Shown one piece after another: positions 1-7,199 of a stretch of DNA of 11,680 bases. The notes below the pieces were generated by a model, which had not been told where the DNA came from, searched no databases, and worked only from the letters and a program-made list of their open reading frames with translations. The position numbers and the translations under genes were made by a program. The stretch is from Clostridiaceae bacterium (lineage in GTDB: Bacteria; Bacillota; Clostridia; DSM-8532): positions 1 to 11,680 of the forward strand of contig JAAYGP010000164.1 in the NCBI GenBank assembly GCA_012727625.1, given 5' to 3'. How positions within the stretch are numbered: the first letter of the stretch is position 1; every line of letters starts with the position of its first letter.

Positions 1-668
1 TCACCGTTTAGTATAAGCTTTCCGTTTTCATTCATGCCCCTGGTAATTTCAAGCTTTGCCCTTAAAATGTTCTGCCTTGTTCCAAGCTTTTCAATATGAG
101 AAATGCCAATGTTGGTGATAACACCTATATCCGGCTTTATGATATCAGCCAGGTATTCAATCTCTCCCAGTCCGCTCATACCCATCTCAAATACCGCTGC
201 CGTGTGCTCACGGGTAAGTTCAAGAACAGATAAGGGCAATCCGATGTGGTTGTTGAAGTTACCCATGGTTTTATGAACATTATACTCTGTGGATAAGATT
301 TGCGCTATCATTTCCTTGGTGGTAGTTTTTCCCACGCTGCCCGTGATTCCGATAACAGGTATGCGGAATTTCTCCATATACTTTTTTGCCATGTCTTTGA
401 GCGCTTTTATTGTGTCTTCCACAGTAATAACAGCACATCCTTCAGGTGGTGTAACAGGTGTTTCGCAAACAACAACCGAAGCGCCCTTTTCGAAGGCATT
501 ACTTATATATTTGTGTCCGTCAGTTCTCTCACCACGCAGAGCAATAAACAGGTTTCCTTTTTCCAGTGTTCTTGTATCGGTACTTATTTTGTTCACCATC
601 GCATTTCCGCTTCCGGTGAGCTTGCCCTGTATCCATTCCGATATAATGCCAGCACTGAGGTTATCCAT
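1..668 (-). CDS. murF: UDP-N-acetylmuramoyl-tripeptide--D-alanyl-D-alanine ligase MurF, N-terminal part (truncated by window edge)
   Basis: MurF is the cytoplasmic ATP-dependent ligase that adds D-Ala-D-Ala to UDP-MurNAc-tripeptide. About 222 codons are visible, from an ATG at 668 to the left edge; the usual length is about 450, so the C-terminal half lies outside the window. The N-terminal substrate-binding domain (roughly residues 1-100) includes the segment STDTRTLEKGNLFIALRGER. It is followed by the Mur ligase P-loop GITGSVGKTTTK (residues 107-118, lysine 114), then GNFNNHIGLPLS, EMGMSG and ITNIGISHIE, all typical of MurF. The start lies 5 nt after the murE stop codon, with GGAGTGAG across the murE end as a ribosome-binding site, so translation is probably coupled to murE. 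The frame is intact to the edge. Identity rests on these motifs and on the position directly after murE. Confidence 0.95.
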   Translation of the reverse strand, partial: MDNLSAGIISEWIQGKLTGSGNAMVNKISTDTRTLEKGNLFIALRGERTDGHKYISNAFEKGASVVVCETPVTPPEGCAVITVEDTIKALKDMAKKYMEKFRIPVIGITGSVGKTTTKEMIAQILSTEYNVHKTMGNFNNHIGLPLSVLELTREHTAAVFEMGMSGLGEIEYLADIIKPDIGVITNIGISHIEKLGTRQNILRAKLEITRGMNENGKLILNG

Positions 669-673
669 TCTTC

Positions 674-2128
674 TCACTCCATATCATCGAGTATTTCTTT
701 AACAATTTCCCGCTCATCGTAATGGATTGTTTTATCTTTAAATATCTGATATGTTTCATGGCCTTTACCGGATAAAACTATAATATCCCCTTCCCCGGCA
801 TGCTCCATTGCATATCTTATGGCCATTGTCCTGTCCTCAATAACAGTGTATTTTCCGTTGGTCTGCTTTATTCCCTCTTCTATATCCATGATTATGGAAG
901 CCGGTTCTTCGGTTCTTGGATTATCTGAGGTTATAATTGTAAAATCGGCAATTTCTCCGGAAATTTTACCCATTTCAGGTCTTTTGCTTCTGTCTCTGTC
1001 ACCACCGCAACCGAAAACACTTATCAACCTGTTCGGTACAAAGCTTTTAACTGTTGATAGAATATTTAAAAGGCTATCCGGGGTGTGTGCATAATCAATC
1101 ATTACCGTATAGGGTTTTCCAGGAGTTGGGACAACTTCGGCCCTGCCCGGTATATGAATTTCCTTAAGGCCGTCCCTGATTTGTCCCGGCGAAATTCCCA
1201 TCATTCCCCCAACTCCTATTGCCGCTAAAGCATTATATACACTGAATTTTCCGGGAACAGACACCTCCATGTGACAAGAAAACCATGGTGTTGTCACTTT
1301 GAATTCAACCCTGTCGGGATGAGTGACTATATCCTGTGCCATAATATCAGCCTTATTATTTATTCCAAAGGTCATGCAAGGACACTTGCTTTCAGACAGA
1401 ACCCTTTTGGAATAATCGCAGTCTATGTTGACCAATCCGCGTTCTGCCATGGAGAACAGCATTATTTTCGATTTAAGATAATCTTCCATATCCGGGTGCT
1501 CATTTTCCCCGATATGATCCTGTGAAAAATTTGTAAACACTGCAATGTTAAATTTTTGGGATGCAACCCTATGGAGCTTCAAACCCTGGGAGGAGACCTC
1601 CATAACCACTGAATCAGCACCCTTGTCTTTCATTTTGTCAAAGAGCTCCTGAAGATCATAGGATTCGGGAGTGGTTCTTTGAGCAGGAATTTTCTCTATT
1701 CCGATAATGTTGGCAACCGTACCAATTAAGCCTACTGTTCGTTTCGCCTGTTCAAGTATTGACTTTACCATATAGGTTGTTGTGGTTTTTCCCTTTGTGC
1801 CTGTAATCCCTATAAGGTTGAAATGTTCTGACGGATGCCCGAAAAACGCGGCAGAAACATGCGCCAATGCATATCTTGTATCTTTTACTTTGACAACCGT
1901 CACCTCTTCCGGCAAAACTACATCCTTCTGGACTAAAAGAGCTGTGGCTCCGTTATCAAGAGCTGATTGCACATATTTGTGACCGTCTGTTTTAAATCCG
2001 TCAATACATACAAACAGTGAACCGGGGACCGCTCGTCTTGAATCATAAACAACCCTGGTTATATCCTTTTCCAGGCTTCCCCTGACATCTATTATTTCCA
2101 AACCATCAATAAGTTTAATCAGCTCCAT
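674..2128 (-). CDS. murE: UDP-N-acetylmuramoyl-L-alanyl-D-glutamate--2,6-diaminopimelate ligase MurE
   Basis: This cytoplasmic ATP-dependent ligase adds the third residue of the peptidoglycan stem peptide. The protein has 484 residues, normal for the family. Visible motifs are the N-terminal YDSRRAVPGSLFVCIDG region (28-44), the P-loop GITGTKGKTTTT (107-118), TTPES (152-156), EVSSQGL (177-183) and NFSQDH (200-205). Lysine 221 in YLKSK is the likely carbamylated residue, by alignment from memory. YAHTPDSL (346-353) and CGGDRDRSKRP (374-384) follow, then DNPRTEEP (402-409). The DNPR motif is the known signature of meso-diaminopimelate-specific enzymes, so the wall is predicted to contain meso-DAP and not lysine. 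The ATG at 2128 is preceded by GGAGGG with 5 nt spacing, a strong ribosome-binding site. A structured 191-bp gap separates it from the upstream PBP gene, while murF follows after 5 nt. Confidence 0.97.
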   Translation of the reverse strand: MELIKLIDGLEIIDVRGSLEKDITRVVYDSRRAVPGSLFVCIDGFKTDGHKYVQSALDNGATALLVQKDVVLPEEVTVVKVKDTRYALAHVSAAFFGHPSEHFNLIGITGTKGKTTTTYMVKSILEQAKRTVGLIGTVANIIGIEKIPAQRTTPESYDLQELFDKMKDKGADSVVMEVSSQGLKLHRVASQKFNIAVFTNFSQDHIGENEHPDMEDYLKSKIMLFSMAERGLVNIDCDYSKRVLSESKCPCMTFGINNKADIMAQDIVTHPDRVEFKVTTPWFSCHMEVSVPGKFSVYNALAAIGVGGMMGISPGQIRDGLKEIHIPGRAEVVPTPGKPYTVMIDYAHTPDSLLNILSTVKSFVPNRLISVFGCGGDRDRSKRPEMGKISGEIADFTIITSDNPRTEEPASIIMDIEEGIKQTNGKYTVIEDRTMAIRYAMEHAGEGDIIVLSGKGHETYQIFKDKTIHYDEREIVKEILDDME

Positions 2129-2208
2129 AAAATCCCTCCATGATATTTAAATACTTTCAATTAATCTTGTCTTTTCATGAGTATGCCAACAGTTAAAGTC
2201 CCCGATCT

Positions 2209-2291
2209 CCCGGAACTCAGAGGCAAGGAGCGCAGCGCTTTCCGTTGGGCCGGAAATTATCCTTACCGGGGGAGCGTTCCGGGTACGCTCC
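2209..2291. other. GC-rich intergenic segment able to form competing hairpins (PBP-murE gap)
   Basis: The gap between the PBP stop and the murE start contains an unusually GC-rich, dyad-rich block. An 8-bp inverted repeat, CCCGGAAC at 2209-2216 and GTTCCGGG at 2276-2283, encloses two further dyads: GGAGCG-CAG-CGCT..TCC at 2227-2243 and CCGG..CCGG at 2250-2269, which also contains GGA..TCC. Together they could fold as a closed three-way junction. A separate 7-bp hairpin, GGAGCGT (2271-2277) with ACGCTCC (2285-2291), uses the same bases as the right arm of the closing stem, so the two folds exclude each other. The last hairpin is followed by only short T runs on either strand, so it is a poor terminator. 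I do not recognise a known riboswitch or T-box signature. The function and the transcribed strand are inference only. Confidence 0.4.
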
Positions 2292-2319
2292 TTTGATATA
2301 TGCCCGGCACCCTGGCGCT

Positions 2320-4524
2320 TTAGTCGGTTTCGGTATGTTCAAACCATATCGTTACAACCTGCCCTTTATACAGCTCCTGCCCGGGCTCGAATTCCTGTCT
2401 GTGGGCATAACCCATTCCCTCGACCTTTATGTTCAGACCGGCTGATCTAAGAGTTTCCGCAGCTTCACTAATGCTCTTGTTTAAAACATTAGGCATGGCG
2501 ACAGCAAGCTCCTCCTCCGGCCTGTATGTATATAAAATAACTGTTGAGCCGCTTGGCACACTGCTGTTGGGTTTTGGTGTCTGTTCCATTACAATTGCGC
2601 TGTCATCTTTATTTTCACCCTCAATATGATATTTCAGCTCATAATTTTGAAGTTTCGCCTTAGCATCCTTCAAAGTCATATTCCTGACTTCGGGTACATA
2701 CATTTCCTTCAGCATTAATTCCTTATCAAGCTCGGTATATTCACGTTCCACCTTAAGGTAGTCCAGTATTTCCTCAATAAGCTTCCCCACCACGGGAGCG
2801 GCAATCATACCGCCCGTATGAGGATAAACCTGGGGATGATCAAGAATGACAAGCAGGGCTATTTCCGGTTTGTCAGCAGGGGCAAAGGCGGCAAAAGAAG
2901 CAATATATCGTCCTTCTGTGTCTGTTTCTTTAGTTTCCGACGTACCGGTTTTTCCTGCAACCCTGTATCCGCTTATATAGGCATTTTTCCCGGTTCCATC
3001 AGACACAACCCCCTCAAGAATATTCCTTAAGGTATCGGATGTTTGCTGTGAAATCACCTTTCTTACTACCTGGGGTTCAAATTTTTCAATGACATTCCCG
3101 TTACTGCCGCTTATTTGCTTCACTAAAATCGGCTTCATCAGGTTGCCGCCGTTGGCTATCGCGCAGTATGCCCTGACCAGTTGCAGAGGTGAGATTGTAA
3201 AACGCTGACCGAATGAACTGACAGCCAAATCTATTTCCTGCGGCTTTTGATGCCATTGGTAATCCTTGTCTTCCGGCTCGCCGTTCAACGTTATTCCTGT
3301 TTTCTCCATGAAACCGAAGTTCCTTGCATATTGATAGAATTTGTTGATTCCCAATGCCAACCCGGTTTTTACAAACACAGGGTTACATGAGTTATAAACT
3401 CCCAGACGGAAAGTTTCAGCCCCGTGACCTCCATGTTTCCAGCAATTAATGTTATGTCCGGCCATATGTATGGTTGTGCATACAAAGTCTGTCTCGGGAG
3501 TGACAACGCCCTCCTCCAGGGCCGCAGCAGCGGTAATGGCCTTAAATGTTGAGCCGGGCTCGTATGTATCCATTAAAGCCTTGTTTCTAAAAACAGTCTG
3601 GAAAAGGAGTTCAACATCCTCAGTGCTTGCCTGCCCTTTCCATTCGATATCACCTCCAAGAAAGTCCGGCTTTGCATACGGATTGTTGGGATCATAATCC
3701 GGTTTTGAAGCCATGGCAAGAATTTCACCTGTCGAAGGTTTCATAACAATTGCCGCAGCTCCTCTTTTAAGGTTATAATCAAGCATTGCCTTGTCAAGGG
3801 CTTTTTCAGTAAAATATTGAATTGTCTCATCTATGGTTAAGTATAAATCATAACCGTCCACCGGCTCAACATATGTTTCAGGGCTGTATTTGACCTGTCT
3901 TCCGCCTGCGTCGAATTCGCTCATAATCATTCCCGGTTCGCCGGTTAACACCTGATCGAAATATTTTTCAATGCCATTAAGCCCCTGATCATCAACACCG
4001 GTAAATCCTAAAACATGAGATGCAAGAGTCCCATTGGGGAAAAAACGTTTTGAATCCTCATCAACATAAATACTTGGAACATTGTTTTCAATTAAGTACT
4101 CACGAACCTTATTCCCAACCTCTTTATCCACTTTTCTTTTTATATATGACCAGATTACCCTGGCGGTCATTCTTTCTTTAACTGTTTCGGCATCCATATC
4201 CAGAATTTGGGCCAGATCAGCAGCTATTTTATCAATTTTTTCAGGTGTATCCTTCATTTTATCCCTGAAATCCTGGGGATTCACAGATATTGTGTCAACC
4301 GATGCACTGATCGCCAGCACCTTGCCGTTTCTGTCATATATTGTTCCTCTTTTGGGATTTATAACACGATTCAGTGTCTGGTTCAGATAAGCCTTCTTTG
4401 AATATTCTTCACCCTTGACAATCTGATAATATCCGATTCTGAATACCAGTGCAACTATTATTATAGAATAGATAATTAAAAGCACAAATGATCTCTTTTT
4501 TACCTTAATTATGTTTGATGCCAT
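2320..4524 (-). CDS. Class B penicillin-binding protein with two PASTA domains (SpoVD/FtsI type transpeptidase)
   Basis: This is a membrane-anchored D,D-transpeptidase that cross-links peptidoglycan. The protein has 734 residues. A short basic cytoplasmic end is followed by one membrane segment (about 12-32). The PBP dimerisation domain begins at NPKRGTIYDRNGKVLA (56-71). The transpeptidase domain carries all three active-site motifs: STFK with nucleophile serine 325, SCN at 379-381, and KTGTS at 525-529. Two C-terminal PASTA-like repeats cover about 608-668 and 676-728. In Bacillus subtilis, SpoVD has one PASTA domain and PBP2B has two, so domain count alone does not decide between a sporulation (spoVD) and a division (ftsI/pbpB) role. 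Clostridial dcw clusters often carry a single such gene at this position. The ATG at 4524 has GGAGGT 6 nt upstream. It follows ftsL after a 189-bp gap in which I see no convincing gene. Confidence 0.95.
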   Translation of the reverse strand: MASNIIKVKKRSFVLLIIYSIIIVALVFRIGYYQIVKGEEYSKKAYLNQTLNRVINPKRGTIYDRNGKVLAISASVDTISVNPQDFRDKMKDTPEKIDKIAADLAQILDMDAETVKERMTARVIWSYIKRKVDKEVGNKVREYLIENNVPSIYVDEDSKRFFPNGTLASHVLGFTGVDDQGLNGIEKYFDQVLTGEPGMIMSEFDAGGRQVKYSPETYVEPVDGYDLYLTIDETIQYFTEKALDKAMLDYNLKRGAAAIVMKPSTGEILAMASKPDYDPNNPYAKPDFLGGDIEWKGQASTEDVELLFQTVFRNKALMDTYEPGSTFKAITAAAALEEGVVTPETDFVCTTIHMAGHNINCWKHGGHGAETFRLGVYNSCNPVFVKTGLALGINKFYQYARNFGFMEKTGITLNGEPEDKDYQWHQKPQEIDLAVSSFGQRFTISPLQLVRAYCAIANGGNLMKPILVKQISGSNGNVIEKFEPQVVRKVISQQTSDTLRNILEGVVSDGTGKNAYISGYRVAGKTGTSETKETDTEGRYIASFAAFAPADKPEIALLVILDHPQVYPHTGGMIAAPVVGKLIEEILDYLKVEREYTELDKELMLKEMYVPEVRNMTLKDAKAKLQNYELKYHIEGENKDDSAIVMEQTPKPNSSVPSGSTVILYTYRPEEELAVAMPNVLNKSISEAAETLRSAGLNIKVEGMGYAHRQEFEPGQELYKGQVVTIWFEHTETD

Positions 4525-4713
4525 CTGAAACCTCCAATACCCGGAAATAAAACAGTTTATAATTGCAAAAAAGGACTATAGACTGTAGCATTCACGAATA
4601 AATCGCTTCTCTGCATTCCAATCCATTGTCCCAGGTCATTCTCTCTATATTTATATTCGTTGCAAGCGGTTAACTTGACTACATTATTGAAAAAATAATA
4701 TAGCATATTTCGG

Positions 4714-5199
4714 TTATTGGCCAAAACAAGCCATCATCAAGGATTTTAAAATTGATTTTGTATCTTGCCCTATTTCCTGATTAACCAAACTGTAGTTTAC
4801 TCTCGGCACCTTTACAGGGATCCTATGGTAGCTGTCCGGCATTTTCATATTAAGCTCATTCTCTGCTATCATCCGCACTTTTTCAAGGTTAATTTTTGAG
4901 CCTATTTCAGCCTGAAGTCTTCTGTTGCTGTCCTTTAAGGTTTCATACTCTCCGGCTAACGCAGACAATCTGCAATTCATTTCAGTAATGGCACTGAATC
5001 TGCTGATTATAACGAAAACAAGCATAAATCCTATCAATATACAGGCAATCATCCGTTTTAGCGGGAAAGCCACAACTTCCGGCTGGACGACTTTTTTGCG
5101 GACAGGCCGCTTCCGCCTGACCCTTTGTTCCTCTCTTACGGGGCTGTCAGGCAGCTTTGGGGCTGCTGAACCATGAACATAATTAAAACGGGGATCCAT
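4714..5199 (-). CDS. ftsL: FtsL-like cell division membrane protein
   Basis: A small bitopic membrane protein of 161 residues. The cytoplasmic N-terminus is long and highly basic, including EEQRVRRKRPVRKKV (about 23-37). One membrane helix spans about residues 50-66. An extracytoplasmic segment with heptad-like spacing and coiled-coil character (about 70-118, including LKDSNRRLQAEI and MIAENELNMKMP) is followed by a C-terminal tail with VPRVNY. Basic tail, one helix and coiled coil ending in a Leu-rich 'A...LGM'-like motif are the FtsL/DivIC plan, and the position between rsmH and the class B PBP is the standard place of ftsL. FtsL scaffolds the divisome with DivIC and DivIB and with the PBP and SEDS synthases. 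Sequence conservation in this family is low, so position carries much of the call. The ATG at 5199 is preceded by a GAGGTGAT ribosome-binding site. Confidence 0.85.
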   Translation of the reverse strand: MDPRFNYVHGSAAPKLPDSPVREEQRVRRKRPVRKKVVQPEVVAFPLKRMIACILIGFMLVFVIISRFSAITEMNCRLSALAGEYETLKDSNRRLQAEIGSKINLEKVRMIAENELNMKMPDSYHRIPVKVPRVNYSLVNQEIGQDTKSILKSLMMACFGQ

Positions 5200-5234
5200 A
5201 ATATCACCTCATTTGAAAACCGGCTTAAAACAAC

Positions 5235-5267
5235 AAACCCCATGGCCATATGAATGGCCGCGGGTTT
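5235..5267 (-). terminator. Terminator-like hairpin upstream of ftsL
   Basis: AAACCC (5235-5240) pairs with GGGTTT (5262-5267). After a small internal loop, GGCCAT (5244-5249) pairs with ATGGCC (5254-5259) around a 4-nt loop. Read on the minus strand, the stem is followed by GTTGTTTT, a moderate U-rich tail. It lies about 36 nt before the ftsL start and could end or attenuate transcription coming from mraZ-rsmH. The internal loop and interrupted U tract make this a moderate candidate; it could instead be a leader structure. Confidence 0.4.
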
Positions 5268-5309
5268 CAATGTAAGATAAGGCTCTCTGGTTTTCTTGTA
5301 ACCAATGCG

Positions 5310-5502
5310 TTTTTCATTTGTGTTTTTTATTTGTTTTTTCTTTGGTACACTTAAAGTTTTTCTTTTGTTCTTTTCCCTGTTATAAGGGATTTAATCATTA
5401 GTGTGTTTTTTATTTTATCTTTAGTGTTTATGATTACATCATGCGTGTTTTTTTAATTTTTATACTTTTGTACCTGAAAATTTTATCTTTTGTGTTTTGG
5501 TA
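5310..5502. repeat. A/T-rich leader with degenerate repeats phased about 23 bp apart
   Basis: The rsmH-ftsL gap is strongly strand-biased: pyrimidine (T)-rich on the plus strand, A-rich in the mRNA sense. A degenerate unit resembling ATTTTATCTTTTGTGTTTT recurs on the plus strand. Its GTGT (or TGTA) core lies at 5401, 5424, 5445, about 5469 and 5492, i.e. steps of 23, 21, 24 and 23 bp. A further looser copy has its core at 5320. The clearest copies are 5412-5430 and 5480-5498. No ORF crosses the block. The spacing is close to two helical turns, so phased A-tracts and intrinsic DNA curvature are plausible, but that is inference. I cannot say whether it acts as a promoter region, a protein-binding array or only a decayed minisatellite. 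Confidence 0.5.
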
Positions 5503-5523
5503 ATTTTTCCTTTTGTATGACTT

Positions 5524-6465
5524 CTAAAGCTTTTCAGCTATACGTAACTTCGCGCTGCGCGCCCTGTGGTTTAACGCAAGTTCTGTTTGTTTCGGCGTTA
5601 TAGGTTTCGTTGTAATTGCTTTTATTTCCTTAACCGCTCCGCATACGCATTGCGGAAAGTCCGGCGGACATTTGCATTTTCCGGTTCTGTCCCGGATGAA
5701 ATTCTTAACTATTCTGTCTTCAAGGGAATGAAAAGTGATAACACACAGTCTTCCACCCCCGGCAAGACATTCCAGAGCCTCAGGTAACACCGCTTCAAGA
5801 ACTTCAAGTTCACGATTCACAGCTATTCTTATAGCCTGAAAAGTTCTTTTTGCGGGATGCGGCCCGTTTCTCCTTGCGGCTGCGGGAACAGCAGACTTTA
5901 TAATATCCACCAGTTGAGATGTTGTTTCAATTTCAGCATGATTTCGTGATTCACATATAAATTCCGCAATCCTTGCAGCCCATTTTTCCTCCCCGTACTC
6001 ACGGATTACCCTTTCGATTTCCTCCCTTGGCCAGGTATTTACAAGTTCCTTCGCGGAAAAACCTGTACTCCTGTTCATACGCATATCAAGCGGTGCATCC
6101 TCCTGATAGGTGAAACCTCTTTCGCTGATGTCCAGTTGATGGGAGGAAACTCCAAGATCAAGCAATATCCCGTTTACGGATTTTATATTTAAGTCATTAA
6201 GGATATGTCTTATGTTTTCAAAGTTCGAATGTATAGCAACAAAACTTCCTTTGGTGCTGACTTTTTTTAATCTTTCCCTGGAAGCCTCAATTGCTTCCTT
6301 ATCCTGATCTATTCCTATCAATAACCCTTTTTTTCCAAGCCTTTTCAGTATTTCTTCCGAGTGTCCTGCTCTGCCTAAGGTTCCGTCAACATATATCCCG
6401 TCTTCAATAATGTTCAGGCCTTTTATACACTCTTCAAGCAAAACAGGCTTATGTGAAAAATTCAT
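5524..6465 (-). CDS. rsmH: 16S rRNA (cytosine(1402)-N(4))-methyltransferase RsmH
   Basis: RsmH (formerly MraW) is the SAM-dependent methyltransferase that modifies the N4 position of cytosine 1402 in the decoding centre of 16S rRNA. At 313 residues it has the family length. SAM-binding motifs are VDGTLGRAGHS (26-36), GIDQD (51-55) and LLDLGVSSHQLD (101-112). GFTYQEDAPLDMRM (117-130), HPAKRTFQAIRIAVN (203-217) and ITFHSLEDR (243-251) are typical of RsmH. A CKCPPDFPQCVC cysteine cluster (264-275) and the C-terminal RARSAKLR (301-308) complete the match. It begins 17 nt after the mraZ stop, with AGGGAAGTGGG upstream, so the two are probably co-transcribed. The protein ends about 320 bp before ftsL, a wide gap for this cluster. 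The frame is intact and no key residue appears to be missing. Confidence 0.97.
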   Translation of the reverse strand: MNFSHKPVLLEECIKGLNIIEDGIYVDGTLGRAGHSEEILKRLGKKGLLIGIDQDKEAIEASRERLKKVSTKGSFVAIHSNFENIRHILNDLNIKSVNGILLDLGVSSHQLDISERGFTYQEDAPLDMRMNRSTGFSAKELVNTWPREEIERVIREYGEEKWAARIAEFICESRNHAEIETTSQLVDIIKSAVPAAARRNGPHPAKRTFQAIRIAVNRELEVLEAVLPEALECLAGGGRLCVITFHSLEDRIVKNFIRDRTGKCKCPPDFPQCVCGAVKEIKAITTKPITPKQTELALNHRARSAKLRIAEKL

Positions 6466-6482
6466 TTCCCACTTCCCTGGAG

Positions 6483-6905
6483 CTAAAAGTCTATATCCAT
6501 TTCTTCAAGCAAGCTCCCAACCATTTCAGCATCACATTCTTCATAGTTATCCGGGTTCCAGATTTCCACCTTGTTCAAATCGCCTACAAACAAAAGCTCT
6601 TTTTCAAGACCGGCATATTCCCTCAGGTGCTGAGGTATTAATATTCTTCCCTGTTTATCGAGTTCGCATTCAACCGCATTGGAGGAAAAAAACCTTCTGG
6701 CCAAACGGTTGCTTTTTTTGGACGAGGGCATATCCTTTTTCAGTTTTTCAACCAGTATAAGCCATTCATCCTTTGGGTATATGAACAGGCATTTTTCTAT
6801 GCCCTTGGTGAGAATGAACTTTTCTTCGAGGTCATAACGGAATGCTGCCGGTATAATAACTCTGCCTTTTTGATCAAGCGTATTGGTATGTTTACCGATT
6901 AGCAC
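6483..6905 (-). CDS. mraZ: Transcriptional regulator MraZ
   Basis: MraZ is a DNA-binding protein of the AbrB-like swapped-hairpin fold, present as two tandem copies, that represses its own dcw promoter. The two diagnostic repeats are visible as LDQKGRVIIPAAFR and, about 70 residues later, LDKQGRILIPQHLRE. I chose the GTG at 6905 (140 residues), not the GTG at 6914 three codons upstream. The 6905 start gives MLIGKHTNTLDQKGR, which lines up residue for residue with the usual MraZ beginning (as in B. subtilis MFMGEYQHTIDAKGR). It also has AAGGGGTGA at 5 nt spacing, whereas that same sequence would sit on top of the 6914 start. MraZ boxes lie immediately upstream, and rsmH follows after 17 nt. 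The C-terminus is acidic, as is common in the family. Confidence 0.95.
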   Translation of the reverse strand: MLIGKHTNTLDQKGRVIIPAAFRYDLEEKFILTKGIEKCLFIYPKDEWLILVEKLKKDMPSSKKSNRLARRFFSSNAVECELDKQGRILIPQHLREYAGLEKELLFVGDLNKVEIWNPDNYEECDAEMVGSLLEEMDIDF

Positions 6906-6924
6906 CGTTTTCACCCCTTTTTAT

Positions 6925-6964
6925 GGTGTTCCACTTGTCACCATTTTCCCCCACTCATCACCAC
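6925..6964 (-). promoter_or_regulatory. MraZ operator: four GTGG-type boxes at 10-bp spacing
   Basis: On the minus strand four consecutive 10-mers begin GTGGTGATGA, GTGGGGGAAA, ATGGTGACAA and GTGGAACACC. Their first bases are at 6964, 6954, 6944 and 6934, an exact 10-bp period. Tandem direct TGG(G/T) boxes spaced one helical turn apart in front of mraZ are the described MraZ binding site. The array begins about at the predicted transcription start and ends 19 nt before the chosen mraZ start codon, so bound MraZ would block the promoter region. The third box departs from the others by an A for G at its first position. Confidence 0.85.
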
Positions 6965-6973
6965 TTTATTTGT

Positions 6974-7003
6974 ATTTTACCCCATCTGTTTAATATCCGT
7001 CAA
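6974..7003 (-). promoter_or_regulatory. Sigma-A-type promoter of the mraZ-led dcw cluster
   Basis: On the minus strand TTGACG (7003-6998) is followed after 18 bp by TAAAAT (6979-6974). This gives a predicted start near 6967, directly against the first MraZ box. The match to TTGACA/TATAAT is good and the location in front of the MraZ array fits the known arrangement of dcw promoters. Confidence 0.7.
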
Positions 7004-7118
7004 CCCCGTTATTAAGTAAAAAAAGTCGGGAATCTTATTTGGTAATTTTGTCTTTTCAATTTGCCACAACATATTGTATGTTTATTTTCCTCCCTATACC
7101 AGACTTGCCCTTTTTTTA

Positions 7119-7199
7119 TGTTACAATAAAAATCACTGATTTTTTGTAACAATTTTGTAATATAAATTTAATATTTATGTTACTATTCGCAGTGATTTT
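7119..7199. repeat. AT-rich dyads with competing pairings and nearby direct repeats
   Basis: Two overlapping dyads are visible. The first pairs TGTTACAA (7119-7126) with TTGTAACA (7144-7151), continued by AAAA/TTTT, with a single bulged T. The second pairs AAAATCACTG (7129-7138) with CAGTGATTTT (7190-7199), with GTAACA (7146-7151) and TGTTAC (7178-7183) pairing inside it and ATAAAT/ATTTAT at the tip. GTAACA takes part in both, so the two folds exclude each other. Direct repeats follow: GTTACTATTC at 7179-7188 and 7212-7221, and ATTCAGAGG at 7200-7208 and 7218-7226. The block lies between the mraZ and glnN promoters. It could be a binding site for a dimeric regulator or an RNA structure; nothing identifies the protein. 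Confidence 0.4.

Noticed and set aside
2271..2291. Rho-independent terminator after the PBP gene
   Set aside because: The 7-bp stem is good, but neither strand has a U-run after it; it was kept only as a structured element.
4592..4639. A 15-codon ORF (MTWDNGLECREAIYS) in the gap before the PBP gene, followed by an overlapping TGAATG start
   Set aside because: Weak ribosome-binding site, too short to judge, and no terminator-type structure downstream to suggest a leader peptide.
4675..4704. Plus-strand promoter-like TTGACT-N18-TATAGC that would read antisense to ftsL
   Set aside because: Expected by chance in AT-rich sequence; no plus-strand gene or RNA structure follows it.
7119..7165. TnrA/GlnR-type operator (TGTNA-N7-TNACA) upstream of glnN
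   Set aside because: Half-sites such as TGTTA and TAACA are present, but none has the 7-bp spacing, and the nearest are over 500 bp from glnN.
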